Below, one piece after another: positions 7,840 to 17,116 of a DNA stretch of 64,000 nucleotides. A model generated the notes under the pieces. That model was not told the DNA's origin, made no database searches, and was given only the letters and a program-made list of their open reading frames with translations. The DNA comes from Dyadobacter koreensis (lineage in GTDB: Bacteria > Bacteroidota > Bacteroidia > Cytophagales > Spirosomataceae), in assembly GCF_900108855.1 (NCBI RefSeq), contig NZ_FNXY01000007.1:1-64000 (forward strand). Direction: 5' to 3'. Each line of letters opens with the position of its first letter. The first letter of the stretch is position 1. A program made the position numbers and the translations under genes.

Positions 7840-10800
7840 TTACTGAACCGGTACTAAGCGAACGCCAAATACCGGACGACCGTCAGCTGTAACACCTTGA
7901 ATGACAACACGCAACATCCGAACGACGTCTGACAGCGGAAAACGAAGCTGGCTGTTTCCCTGATTGTCTGTTTGCATCATTGGCTTCCAGTTAAGTACAT
8001 CCCGGTCATCCACAGAGCCTGAATCAGCGTTGCCCGCCACTTCCGTCTCGTAGCGTGGTACATAAAATTCACGTTGCACTCTTGGATAACCAATAAATTG
8101 AATCGGTGTCATACCCTCGCTCTGTTTTCTGCCTTCCTGCATATACCGCGCGCCTTTTGAGTAAAATGCAATCACGCCGTTACTCGCCCGAACTCCATAA
8201 ATACCCGCCGTGCCAGCATTTTTCAGCACTTCGACACGTTCAATGTCTCTTGTATTGAAGTTCATCAGAGCGGTACCATCAGGATCTTGAATGGGCACGC
8301 CATCCATTAAAAACAAAGGTTGTGTTCCACTTTTATAGCTACCCATTCCCCGTATGGATACCTGATACCCAGGGGGTGATGGCGGTCCGCCAGGTGCTGG
8401 TGTAGTTCTCACGACCGTTACGCCTGCAAATCGCCCCTGAATCATTTCATATAGATTTGAGTAATTTGGTGATTTGTCATTGAAGGTGATCACCGCATCG
8501 GCGTCATTGTGCAGACTTCGCATTTTTATGTCAGCCGGCCTTTCATTGTTTTTCTGCGCCAGGACAGTCACTTCGCTTAACAATCTGGCCGCTTTATCGC
8601 GGTAAAGATCGGTATTGGCCTCCTGCCGTATCCGGGCAGCTTCGAGTTGAGCTTGCGGCACCAGCCAGTTTGGCACAGCATTCATTTTACCAAATTCCCA
8701 TCCGGTTCCAGGCACTTGCTGAAACAGGAATGCTTCTTTCGCAGACATTTTTTTTCCGTTACTTCCTGCGATTTGCACGACTAAGTTTATCGTATCAACA
8801 ATCGCCATACCCGCCATACGAAAATACCCGTTTCCGTCTGCGCCTGCCGATTTGACAAATGATTGTCCAGGACTTGTGGACGCCACTACAATCTTCGCGC
8901 CGGCTATTGGTTTATTTTCCGAATTCATAATGCGGCCGCGCAGCGATACGCCACCCAACGAATCAGTTTCTTCAGTGCCACTAACCCGTCGCCAGCCCTG
9001 CGTCAAAAGAAGGTCATCCAATGCTCTACGGGTCTGTATTGAATGGTTCATCACATAATGATTCGGGTTTTCTATTTGTCCACGCAGCTCACCAGTCAGC
9101 AACAGATGCGCCGGCAGCGTAGCACTAGTCGTATCTTCCGGAACTTTGCCGGCATCGGTGATTGACGCTGATAAAGCTGCCGATGCAGGAGAGCCATTAT
9201 TGTTTAGGTTAACACTCAGAATAACCTGTTCGCGGGGCTGATACCTGGTCTTATTAAATTTCAATGTTACAGCAACAGGCGAAATGAATTCCGGCACAAA
9301 AAATAAACGCTCGCATTGTGGCTTAGCTTTTGCATCGTAAAGGGTTACTTGCGCAAGACCTGGCAACCAGCCCGTCATCGACAAGTTTATCTTCGCCACG
9401 CCATTATGTAACAAAACTTTTCGCTCGTCGACTAATTGACCGCGTTGTTGAATTAAAATATAAACAGAATCCGAAGCGGCGCGGCGAGAATTCATAATCG
9501 TTAATGCCAGACGAGTTGTATCGCTAATCGCATCGGCTGAAAGAAGCAGCCCCTCATTTTCGGGTTTTGGCAAAGGAACGTGTAGCAGTTGGTTGTTGTA
9601 GGATATATCTGCATAATAAGTCCGCTGAGCCTTAGGCTCAATTACCACACTGGTCATCCCCTGGAGATTGGTCTTAAAACGAACAATTTCAGCCTGACGG
9701 TCGTCGACAATACGGCCTTCAGTAGAAAATCCATGTCCCTTAGGTGTTAGGATTTTAATTCCCAGACGCGCTGGCAGTCCAGAAATCCAGCGACCACCTT
9801 CGGCCAAAATCTGAACATCCAGTGGCTGAGCGACAGAATCACCTGGCATTGTCGTACCGCTGCGAAATAAATTATGGATCGCAACAGACCGCTCAAAAGC
9901 TGGCCGTAGCTGACCATCGTCCTCGTCGGTATATGCGCGTAAGCGATAAGTTCCCGTCGTAAGAGTATCAGACAGACGAAAATTGCCCTGGCCCCGCCCG
10001 TCCACAATACGTATCCACTGATGCTGAACAAGTTTCCCTGTGGAAGTAAGAAGGTCGACTTGCACAGCAGTCTGACCATCGGGCCGCTGGTGGTTGATAG
10101 CATCGAGTAGGTAAGCACTCATCCAGAGCCGGTCTCCTGTGGCATAAAATGGTTTGTCAATGTGTAAAAACAACGTCGGTGCCAGCAACTTAAAACGCCG
10201 TTTAAAAGCTTCACTAATACTTCCCAGGCAGGTATCAGATGGCGCAAGTTTTCCCTGCGTGGCCATCGAACCGGCCGCAAGTAGCTCCGAATCAACCGCT
10301 TCCGGCCGCCAGTTTGCGGGCAACATCGTCGATAGCCTGTCATCCCCCATTGAACCTTCCGCCTCCATACCCTCAGGCATCGTGACCACGCCATCGACAG
10401 TCATGTGCATTTGTCCGCTGGGTAATTTTATTTCTGTGTAAGCGTAGCGGGCATCCGGATAGGGCGAGAAGCCAGAGGACGCTTTCGTATAAAATACAAT
10501 TAATTTCATGGGCGAAACCAATCTGCGCTCGTTTGGTAAGCGGCCAGGTTGAATTATTTTAGAAACCTGAATGGGAACCAAGCGCTTATATTCACTTATC
10601 GCAGCGGCAAGCGTGATAATCCGGCGATCGACCGGAATTTGTTTACTGGCATCTTCCTGATAAACCAAAAATCCGGCCTGCTCAAAAGTACCGTCAATTA
10701 AGCTGGCCAGTAAATGCCGTGTAGATCCCCTATAGGCAGTCAACCGATTCCGACGATATCGGTCGGCCTGTCGGTCGTTTTCAGGTGTGAGTTCTTCGAA

Positions 10801-11406
10801 TCTGGCAGTACCAGCTGAATAGACTTTTCGTGACAAAGTGGCATTAAAATGTTGCAAATCATAGATGAGCCTATATCCCAGTGCCTGGTTGTCAATAATC
10901 AGCGGCTCACTTGCAACAGCACCCAGGTTATCCTTATCTTCTTTTAAATTAATAACCTCCGGGTTGACAAGCACGCACTGTCCACCAAAGGGCTCTCCAA
11001 AAAGTTGTTTTTTAAACAGGCGTAAATATCTTTCTGACCGCTTCGAATTACCTCTTACTGTAACAGCATTCAGCACGTGTTCAATTGCGCTGAGCCTGAA
11101 ATCGGCTCTTTGTGGAGAAGCATTTTCAAAACGTATTTTTTGAGTAGCTGACTGATAACCAACAAACGAAGCGGCTATTTCAACCATACCTAATGGAACG
11201 CCCGTCAACTTATAATAGCCCTTTTCGTCAGTAATTGCACCTTGCGTTGATCCATTAATATAAACGTGAGCGAACGGCATAGGTGTCCCTTCCTTAGCAT
11301 CTGTCACGTTTCCTGTAAGTACAGCTGTCTTTTGTCCATAGGTCAACAGGCACGATCCAAAAAGCAAAACCAAAGTTATCCAGGCGGAGAAGAACCTATG
11401 ATGCAT
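7840..11406 (-). CDS. Large MG2-like protein with carboxypeptidase-like domains and a C-terminal TonB plug
   Basis: A 1188-residue secreted protein with a signal peptide ending near residue 24 (LLTYGQ). Residues about 28-110 form a CarboxypepD_reg-like beta-sandwich (TGNVTDAKEGTPMPFAHVYI). Around 410-500 there is an alpha-2-macroglobulin MG2-like segment (HIDKPFYATGDRLWMSAYL, later GTYRLRAYTD). A second carboxypeptidase-like domain lies near 830-890 (SLRGRIMNSENKPIAGAKI). Residues about 965-1090 are a TonB-receptor plug: YEMIQGRFAGVTV, SIRGMGSYKSGTQPLFLMDG and VEVLKNAGTAGIYGVRASNG. The beta-barrel that normally follows a plug is absent; the protein ends within 95 residues. Similar proteins exist in Bacteroidota without known function. 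It could be a periplasmic or outer-membrane partner of a SusC-like complex (inference). Confidence 0.8.
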   Translation of the reverse strand: MHHRFFSAWITLVLLFGSCLLTYGQKTAVLTGNVTDAKEGTPMPFAHVYINGSTQGAITDEKGYYKLTGVPLGMVEIAASFVGYQSATQKIRFENASPQRADFRLSAIEHVLNAVTVRGNSKRSERYLRLFKKQLFGEPFGGQCVLVNPEVINLKEDKDNLGAVASEPLIIDNQALGYRLIYDLQHFNATLSRKVYSAGTARFEELTPENDRQADRYRRNRLTAYRGSTRHLLASLIDGTFEQAGFLVYQEDASKQIPVDRRIITLAAAISEYKRLVPIQVSKIIQPGRLPNERRLVSPMKLIVFYTKASSGFSPYPDARYAYTEIKLPSGQMHMTVDGVVTMPEGMEAEGSMGDDRLSTMLPANWRPEAVDSELLAAGSMATQGKLAPSDTCLGSISEAFKRRFKLLAPTLFLHIDKPFYATGDRLWMSAYLLDAINHQRPDGQTAVQVDLLTSTGKLVQHQWIRIVDGRGQGNFRLSDTLTTGTYRLRAYTDEDDGQLRPAFERSVAIHNLFRSGTTMPGDSVAQPLDVQILAEGGRWISGLPARLGIKILTPKGHGFSTEGRIVDDRQAEIVRFKTNLQGMTSVVIEPKAQRTYYADISYNNQLLHVPLPKPENEGLLLSADAISDTTRLALTIMNSRRAASDSVYILIQQRGQLVDERKVLLHNGVAKINLSMTGWLPGLAQVTLYDAKAKPQCERLFFVPEFISPVAVTLKFNKTRYQPREQVILSVNLNNNGSPASAALSASITDAGKVPEDTTSATLPAHLLLTGELRGQIENPNHYVMNHSIQTRRALDDLLLTQGWRRVSGTEETDSLGGVSLRGRIMNSENKPIAGAKIVVASTSPGQSFVKSAGADGNGYFRMAGMAIVDTINLVVQIAGSNGKKMSAKEAFLFQQVPGTGWEFGKMNAVPNWLVPQAQLEAARIRQEANTDLYRDKAARLLSEVTVLAQKNNERPADIKMRSLHNDADAVITFNDKSPNYSNLYEMIQGRFAGVTVVRTTPAPGGPPSPPGYQVSIRGMGSYKSGTQPLFLMDGVPIQDPDGTALMNFNTRDIERVEVLKNAGTAGIYGVRASNGVIAFYSKGARYMQEGRKQSEGMTPIQFIGYPRVQREFYVPRYETEVAGNADSGSVDDRDVLNWKPMMQTDNQGNSQLRFPLSDVVRMLRVVIQGVTADGRPVFGVRLVPVQ

Positions 11407-11846
11407 AGATATTAATTTACTCGTAAAAGAATCTCGCTGGGTGTAATTTACTTAACTTACTGACCCGACTTTTTTCCGAACCGTTAATTACCTGTACATG
11501 CTCCTCGATGAGTAAGCCTCATAGATTTCTCACGGATCCAAGTCTCATATAAACCACCGCTTTGATCGACGTTCTATTTCAGGCGAAGCCTTATTTATAC
11601 GCAGTAAGTGTTGACATTCTGATAAGTAATGCAACTCGTAGTCATATAACAACTTAAAAAATTATAGCATTGCTGCAACCGATATAACAATTAAAAATAA
11701 CCGTTTACAATTTTCCAGAAACTTACGAACGCCTTCGAAAAAAAACAAACTGATATTTTTTCCTGCGAATAATTTGCAGTCTGGGGTATCCAATCAACTT
11801 TGTAAAAGGTTTCTTTCCGCTTCCGTTTTCCGTTCCGCGGCGATCC

Positions 11847-11892
11847 ATCAATAAGTATTAATAAATTTGGTATTTTTTTAATACTTATTGAT
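11847..11892. repeat. Perfect 15-bp inverted repeat with a 16-nt loop
   Basis: The arms at 11847-11861 and 11878-11892 are exact reverse complements (atcaataagtattaa and its complement). The loop contains taaatttg (11862-11869), which fits the Bacteroidota -7 element TAnnTTTG. It could be an operator around a promoter, a T-rich terminator, or the end of a small repeat element. No neighbouring gene decides between these. Confidence 0.5.
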
Positions 11893-12022
11893 TTCGTATG
11901 TGAATAAAAATGATTTAAAAGCGCTCAAGCCGGATAGACATCCAAAGTTTATCCAGCTCAACCGGCAAAACTATTGCATGTACTTTCATTATTGGTTTTC
12001 TCAATGAATTACTAAAATCTGC

Positions 12023-12085
12023 CGCTACACTATAAGATCACCTGTGAAATCGTCTTACAGGTAATCTTATATTGTAGTGCGTTTT
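12023..12085. repeat. Imperfect inverted repeat downstream of the UvrA-like gene
   Basis: A stretch starting cgctacactataagatc at 12023 is mirrored by one ending in ttatattgtagtgcg near 12085. They pair over about 24 positions with a few mismatches and one bulge, around a loop of about 11 nt. It starts about 140 nt past the UvrA-like stop codon on the minus strand. A transcription terminator is possible, although there is no T-tract; a relic of a small mobile repeat is equally possible. Confidence 0.4.
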
Positions 12086-12227
12086 CTATGAACTTCTTGA
12101 ATGACGCCCGGGTTTTCAAAACTGGCAACGAAAATTCGATAAAAAACTGCAGCCACTTGTGCCGATGCGATGATTTTGCTTGAAATTTCGAACAAATTTG
12201 TGATTTTAGCTGATGCATTATATTTCC

Positions 12228-14768
12228 CTAGGGCTTTCTTGAATCAATTTCATTTAGAAAAACTGATAGATATTTTCCTGTTTTACTTGCCGGATTATCA
12301 GCAACATTTGCTGCCGAACCACAAACAACTATTTTACCGCCTTCATCTCCGGCACCCGGCCCAATGTCAATCACCCAGTCGCTGTTTGCGACAACATGCA
12401 TATCGTGTTCGATTACAATGACTGTATTTCCCTGATCAACCAACTTATTTAGCTGGACAAGTAGATTGTCCACATCGGAAGGATGCAGTCCTGTTGTAGG
12501 CTCATCAAGAATATATAACGTATTGCCATGCTGAGCCCGTTGCAACTCGGTGGCCAGTTTTATTCGCTGCGCCTCTCCTCCTGAAAGCTCCGTAGCCGGT
12601 TGCCCAAGGCGCAGATATCCCAGTCCAACCTGACGAACAACATCCAACGCCCTGTTGATTTGAAGTTCAGACTCAAAAAAGTCAAATGCCTCATCCACAG
12701 TCAGGGCAAGCACCTGAGCAATATTTTTGTCATTATAGGTAATTTCGAGCGTCTCTTCGTTGTAACGACTTCCATGACAGGTTGGGCATGGCGTATAAAC
12801 ACTGGGAAGAAATAATAGCTCAACCATCACAAAGCCTTCGCCTTCACAGTTAGGACAGCGACCTTTTGCGACGTTGAAGGAAAAACGACCTGCATCGTAT
12901 TTGCGATCCTTTGCCATCTTGGTACTTGCAAACAATTTACGTACATAATCAAAAAGGCCTGTGTAGGTTGCCAGGTTTGAGCGGGGCGTACGCCCGATAG
13001 GCTTCTGATCTACCAGTATTAACCTGCGAATAGCACTTATCCCGTCCAGAATGTATCCAGTCGTTGTTTTTGGATTTTCTGCCTGAAAAAGATTATCTTC
13101 CTGATCATCTGAGCTAGGTATCTGCTGTCCTAATTTCTCCAGAACAAGCTCTACGAGCGCCTGACTGATCAGACTGCTTTTCCCCGAGCCCGATATGCCA
13201 GTGACACTGGTCAACACTCCTAATGGAAAGTCGACATCAATATTTTTTAAATTATTTCGGCTTATATCCCTTAGCTGCAGCCATTCTTTTGCCTGTCTGA
13301 AAGTCTTTTGGCCCTGATCCATGTTAAACAAATATCGCCTTGTAATAGATCTGTCGACCTTTTCCAATCCCTGCAAAGGACCACTATAAAGTATTTCACC
13401 CCCCTTTTCACCCGCGCCAGGCCCGACATCGACGATCCAGTCTGCATGGCGTATTATTTCGACCTCATGTTCGACAACAAAAAGCGAATTTCCAGCTGCT
13501 TTTAACCGGTCCAGCGCTCGTAGCAACGACTGCGTATCAGCAGGGTGAAGACCTGCCGACGGCTCGTCGAGTACATAGACAACCCCAAAAAGATTGGAGT
13601 GTATCTGAGTGCCCAGCCGCAAACGCTGCAATTCTCCCGGTGAAAGTGTCGGGGTGCTTCTTTCCAGGGTCAGATACCCCAGACCCAGATCTATGAGCAC
13701 GTCCAGGCGTGATAAAAGATCATGACCTATCCGTTGAAGAACCAGGGCCTTTTCAGGATGTGCCTGATCCGGATCATTACTTTTCGATTTTAGGGAAGAA
13801 GAAATAATATCACATAAACTCTTGATATTCAACCGGTAAAATTCCGCAATATCCATCCCGGCATATTTCACAGATAAAGCCTCGGGACGCAGCCGCTTTC
13901 CATGGCAAACGGGACATTGTGCGCTCAACATAAATTTTGAAACACGCTTTTTCATCGCCTGGCTCGGCGAATTTGCAAATGTTTGCATCACATACCGTTT
14001 AGCTCCGGTAAAAGTACCCATATAGCTAGGTTCCATTTTTGCCTTCAGGGCTTGTTGAACCTGGGAAGCTGTCAGTCCGGAATAGACCGGGACAACTGGC
14101 TGCTCCTCTGTAAACAAAATCCAATCTTTGTCTTTCTGCGGCAGATCACGCCAGGGTATGTCCACATTGTAGCCAAGCGTCATCAATATTTCCCGCAGGT
14201 TCTGCCCCTGCCAAGCGGTGGGCCATGCTGCGATGGCTTTTTCCCTGATCGAAAGTGAATCATCGGGCACCATCGACTGCTCGGTAACTTCATATACAAC
14301 TCCCAGGCCGTGACACTCCGGACAGGCGCCTTCCGGGGTATTTGGCGAAAATGATTCAGCATATACGATGGACTGACCGGCAGGATAATCTCCCGCCCTA
14401 GAATACAACATTCTGATCAGATTTGAAATCGTCGTGACGCTTCCAACAGACGAACGTGTACTTGTCGCTCCCCGCTGCTGCTGCAAAGCTATAGCCGGAG
14501 GAAGACCATTTATACTGTCGACCTGAGGAATGGACATTTGATTAAAAAGCCGTCTTGCGTATGGAGAGACCGACTCCAGGTAACGACGCTGTGCTTCGGC
14601 ATACAATGTCCCGAAAGCAAGTGATGATTTACCCGAACCAGATACACCGGTAAATACCACCAGTGCTCCTCTGGGAATACTTAAATCAACATTTTTTAGG
14701 TTATTCTCTTTGGCTCCCTGTACTTTGACAAAATTGGAGGCAGGAAGCGATATTAATTCTTTTGACAT
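12228..14768 (-). CDS. UvrA-like excinuclease ATPase (UvrA2/drug-resistance type)
   Basis: An ABC-type ATPase of about 846 residues from the ATG at 14768; an upstream ATG at 14906 adds 46 residues unlike the family. It has two Walker A motifs (TGVSGSGKSSLAF and TGISGSGKSSLIS) and two signature regions: LSPGELQRLRLG, an altered first one, and LSGGEAQRIKLA. It also has two LDEP Walker B segments and CxxC zinc-module pairs (CPECHGLG, CPVCHGK, CPNCEGEG, CPTCHGS). Canonical UvrA is about 940 residues and carries the UvrB-binding insert; the shorter length and isolated position suit the UvrA2 class, linked to DNA-damage or drug tolerance in some bacteria. No uvrB lies nearby. Confidence 0.85.
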   Translation of the reverse strand: MSKELISLPASNFVKVQGAKENNLKNVDLSIPRGALVVFTGVSGSGKSSLAFGTLYAEAQRRYLESVSPYARRLFNQMSIPQVDSINGLPPAIALQQQRGATSTRSSVGSVTTISNLIRMLYSRAGDYPAGQSIVYAESFSPNTPEGACPECHGLGVVYEVTEQSMVPDDSLSIREKAIAAWPTAWQGQNLREILMTLGYNVDIPWRDLPQKDKDWILFTEEQPVVPVYSGLTASQVQQALKAKMEPSYMGTFTGAKRYVMQTFANSPSQAMKKRVSKFMLSAQCPVCHGKRLRPEALSVKYAGMDIAEFYRLNIKSLCDIISSSLKSKSNDPDQAHPEKALVLQRIGHDLLSRLDVLIDLGLGYLTLERSTPTLSPGELQRLRLGTQIHSNLFGVVYVLDEPSAGLHPADTQSLLRALDRLKAAGNSLFVVEHEVEIIRHADWIVDVGPGAGEKGGEILYSGPLQGLEKVDRSITRRYLFNMDQGQKTFRQAKEWLQLRDISRNNLKNIDVDFPLGVLTSVTGISGSGKSSLISQALVELVLEKLGQQIPSSDDQEDNLFQAENPKTTTGYILDGISAIRRLILVDQKPIGRTPRSNLATYTGLFDYVRKLFASTKMAKDRKYDAGRFSFNVAKGRCPNCEGEGFVMVELLFLPSVYTPCPTCHGSRYNEETLEITYNDKNIAQVLALTVDEAFDFFESELQINRALDVVRQVGLGYLRLGQPATELSGGEAQRIKLATELQRAQHGNTLYILDEPTTGLHPSDVDNLLVQLNKLVDQGNTVIVIEHDMHVVANSDWVIDIGPGAGDEGGKIVVCGSAANVADNPASKTGKYLSVFLNEIDSRKP

Positions 14769-14906
14769 TAGATCTGAGATAAAATTAACCCTAAAAAATA
14801 GTCCGACAGCTTGGTTAAAGCTTTTCTGAAATTTCGTGTTAGGCAAATCCGGCATTCTTATTTGATGCCGGTGCAATCTAATCTTAAAGTAGCTAACTTT
14901 GGGCAT

Positions 14907-15963
14907 TAATTTAAGAATACCAAAAGCCCTTTAAAAGTAAGGATAAATCTGATGGGAGATCAGAAATACAATTAACTTGTAGGTACATGTTCCTGGTATT
15001 CAGCAAACCGAACAATGGTAGATTTGCTTTCGACATAAGGTTGGAAACTTTGCCTCAGGAAATTCTGTGAGAAATAATTCATCAGACCCTCCTGATTTCC
15101 CGCAGCATCATTTTAGCGGTCTGACAGTACCGTATTGCATTTGGGATAAGCCGGGCGCGTATACATCACTCTGAATTCCAATTCCTTTAAAGCACTATGT
15201 CGATCTCTCGTCAGAAACACATTCAAAAATATATACAGACAAGCCTTATACGAATGAGAGACCTTTCAGTCCCTACAAACTTTTTACAAATGAAGTATTC
15301 CGGGCACACCGACTCCTGCCTTCAAAATGGGCACTTGCAGGAGATAAATTAGATGCGGCTCCGTTATTTAAAGAGCTGCAAACTACTTTGATAAAGATTT
15401 AGATCATGTAGTGACTAATTCCTGGCTTGAAGACATATGCTGACATACGGCGGCTTTACATTCAGAAAATCTGGCAGTTTCATCTTTATCGGCGCAGCAG
15501 AAATACTTTCTCTCAAAATGATCAGCGGCGTTGCTTTCGGTGTAAAGATCCGATCGATCCTCCGAATCAACGGCAAAAAAGCGATTGTTAATACCTCGGA
15601 TCTTTGAACAACACGGAATTCTCAGCCGGCCGTTGAAAATGTATGAGAAGAGTGTAAAAGACGACTTTTGCATTAACCATTGCCGGTTAACGGTAAGATA
15701 TGTTAAAACAAATTTTGGCTGACCTACTTTCGCAAAAGGAAAACGTAAGAATCATATGAAAAAAGTCACTGAAAACAAATGCCTGATCTCCCAATTTGGT
15801 GTTACAGCAAAGATTACGCATGAAGTACCATCTTTATTATGGTAGATTTTTAGCGCGATATATGTTTGTAATAGTGACGTATAGTATCTACCGCATTTCT
15901 GGAAGATAAAAGTTCACTTGTTTGCATCTCATGCTCTGTCGGCCAGTTATATGGTCCTTTTTT
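14907..15963. other. 1-kb stretch of eroded sequence with coding-like fragments
   Basis: No intact gene. A minus-strand fragment at 14972-15116 reads MNYFSQNFLRQSF and ends EHVPTS at a stop. A plus-strand fragment at 15175-15402 (75 codons) reads IPIPLKHYVDLSSETHSKIY and later PSKWALAGDKLDAAPLFKEL. A further plus-strand piece near 15580-15700 reads RIFEQHGILSRPLKMYEKS. None has a proper start, and the pieces change frame and strand. They look like remnants of two or more genes I cannot identify. The minus-strand frame at 15404-15673 is probably a shadow. Confidence 0.4.
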
Positions 15964-16980
15964 TTAATAATATTTTAAGAATTGTGACCCATACTGCTCA
16001 GTAATTGTGTTTTGCTCTAAATCCTCTTTGTATGAACCTCGTAAAGGTGCAAATTGCAAGTACATTGAATCATTCTGAAAAAATGCAATAAAGTTGCTGC
16101 CTCCATCATTGTCATAAAGGAACGTCCGGTATAGCCCACATTTTCCGGCGTGATTGTCTTTGTCGGTGTAATTGGCTAATGAAACCGCTGGCAATATCTC
16201 CGGTGGAGAGCCCAACATAACACCACATGATAAAAAGGCTGGGTTGAATGGCCGGTGCGATACCGGGCGCGTCGCTAAACTCATTGCTGAACGTAGCTAA
16301 AATTTCGATTACAAACCATGTAGGTAGGCCAATACCAATGCAACGAAGATAGCGACCCAGGCGGTTTGAATTTGTGAACAAAGAAAGGAAGTTACCCATT
16401 TTGACATTCTTCTGGTTTTTCAGTTCTTTAAATACATTTGACTCAAACACGCCAGCCCGCAGCAGTAACAATCCACCACCCATAACGCCCCAATCAGGTA
16501 AGATGTCCGCCAATCCTGCAACTCGGTTGTAAAATATGCCGCGGCTGCACCTAAAAGCCCAATCCCTGCAACCAAAGAGTTACCGATAGCACGAAGACGT
16601 AGAGGAAGAATCTCTGAAACGAGGGTTACCCCAGCGCCCAGTTCGCCCGCCAGACCAACTCCTGCAATGAAACGGAGAAGCTTATAGGACGATGTACCCT
16701 GTATGAATTCACAGGCAATATTAGCGAGAAAATATGTTAAAATAGAGCCAAATAATACGGAAAGTCTCCCCTTTTTATCTTGAAGTATACGCCAGAGAAT
16801 TCCACCTAACAAGAGACTGTTCATTTGCCAGTTGAGGATAGAGGCACCCACGATGGACACTTCTGATTCGTTCAGCCCGAAAGCAAGTAGTAAGTCATAG
16901 ATATTTACAAAATAACACAAAGCAGCTACAATAACAGGAATACTAAAAGATGTTAAAAATTCGTTTTCGAAATGAAAAAT
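15964..16980 (-). pseudogene. Frameshifted MFS transporter
   Basis: Three overlapping minus-strand frames together read as most of a major facilitator transporter. The first contains ALCYFVNIYDLLLAFGLNE, the GRLSVLFGS loop and the TLVSEILPLRLRAIGNS segment. The frame changes near 16480, after DWRTSYLIG. The second frame continues through NVFKELKNQKNVK and VGLSTGDIASGFISQ. A third frame near 16150-15970 holds a weaker match, with ITEQYGSQFL resembling the EQFGTNLR segment of such transporters. A stop codon sits just upstream of the first frame and there is no ATG; the C-terminal helices are missing. This is a dead sugar- or anion-type MFS gene. Confidence 0.75.
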
Positions 16981-17068
16981 CTATTTTTGGAGGTAATGAC
17001 CACCAGCGCACCGAAGGTATGCATTGGTGGTTCTGAACTATTGTGGGAATAAGACTAACTTGCGGTTG

Positions 17069-17085
17069 GCCGAAAATCTTTCGGC
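17069..17085. terminator. Weak hairpin after the pyruvyl-transferase gene
   Basis: The arms gccgaaa (17069-17075) and tttcggc (17079-17085) pair perfectly over 7 bp with a 3-nt loop, about 30 nt past the stop codon at 17117 on the minus strand. There is no strong T-tract, so the terminator call rests mainly on position. Confidence 0.3.
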
Positions 17086-17116
17086 TTACCAGGGATCAAT
17101 CCTTTTGAAGCTCGAT

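Larger units (their letters stand above)
11407..12227. other. 820-bp intergenic region with two inverted repeats
   Basis: This interval lies downstream of the UvrA-like gene and upstream of the large plug protein gene, both on the minus strand. It is AT-rich and holds two hairpin-forming repeats, listed separately (11847-11892 and 12023-12085). A 62-codon minus-strand frame at 12030-12218 overlaps the second repeat and is not convincing. A 34-codon GTG-initiated plus frame at about 11900-12007 (contains KALKPDRHPKFIQLN) may be a gene remnant. I see no intact gene. Confidence 0.4.

Noticed and set aside
12030..12218. A 62-codon minus-strand frame downstream of the UvrA-like gene
   Set aside because: It runs across an imperfect inverted repeat and shows no family motif; chance is the simpler explanation.
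14769..14906. An upstream start for the UvrA-like protein
   Set aside because: The extra 46 residues are unlike the family, which begins near the downstream ATG at 14768.
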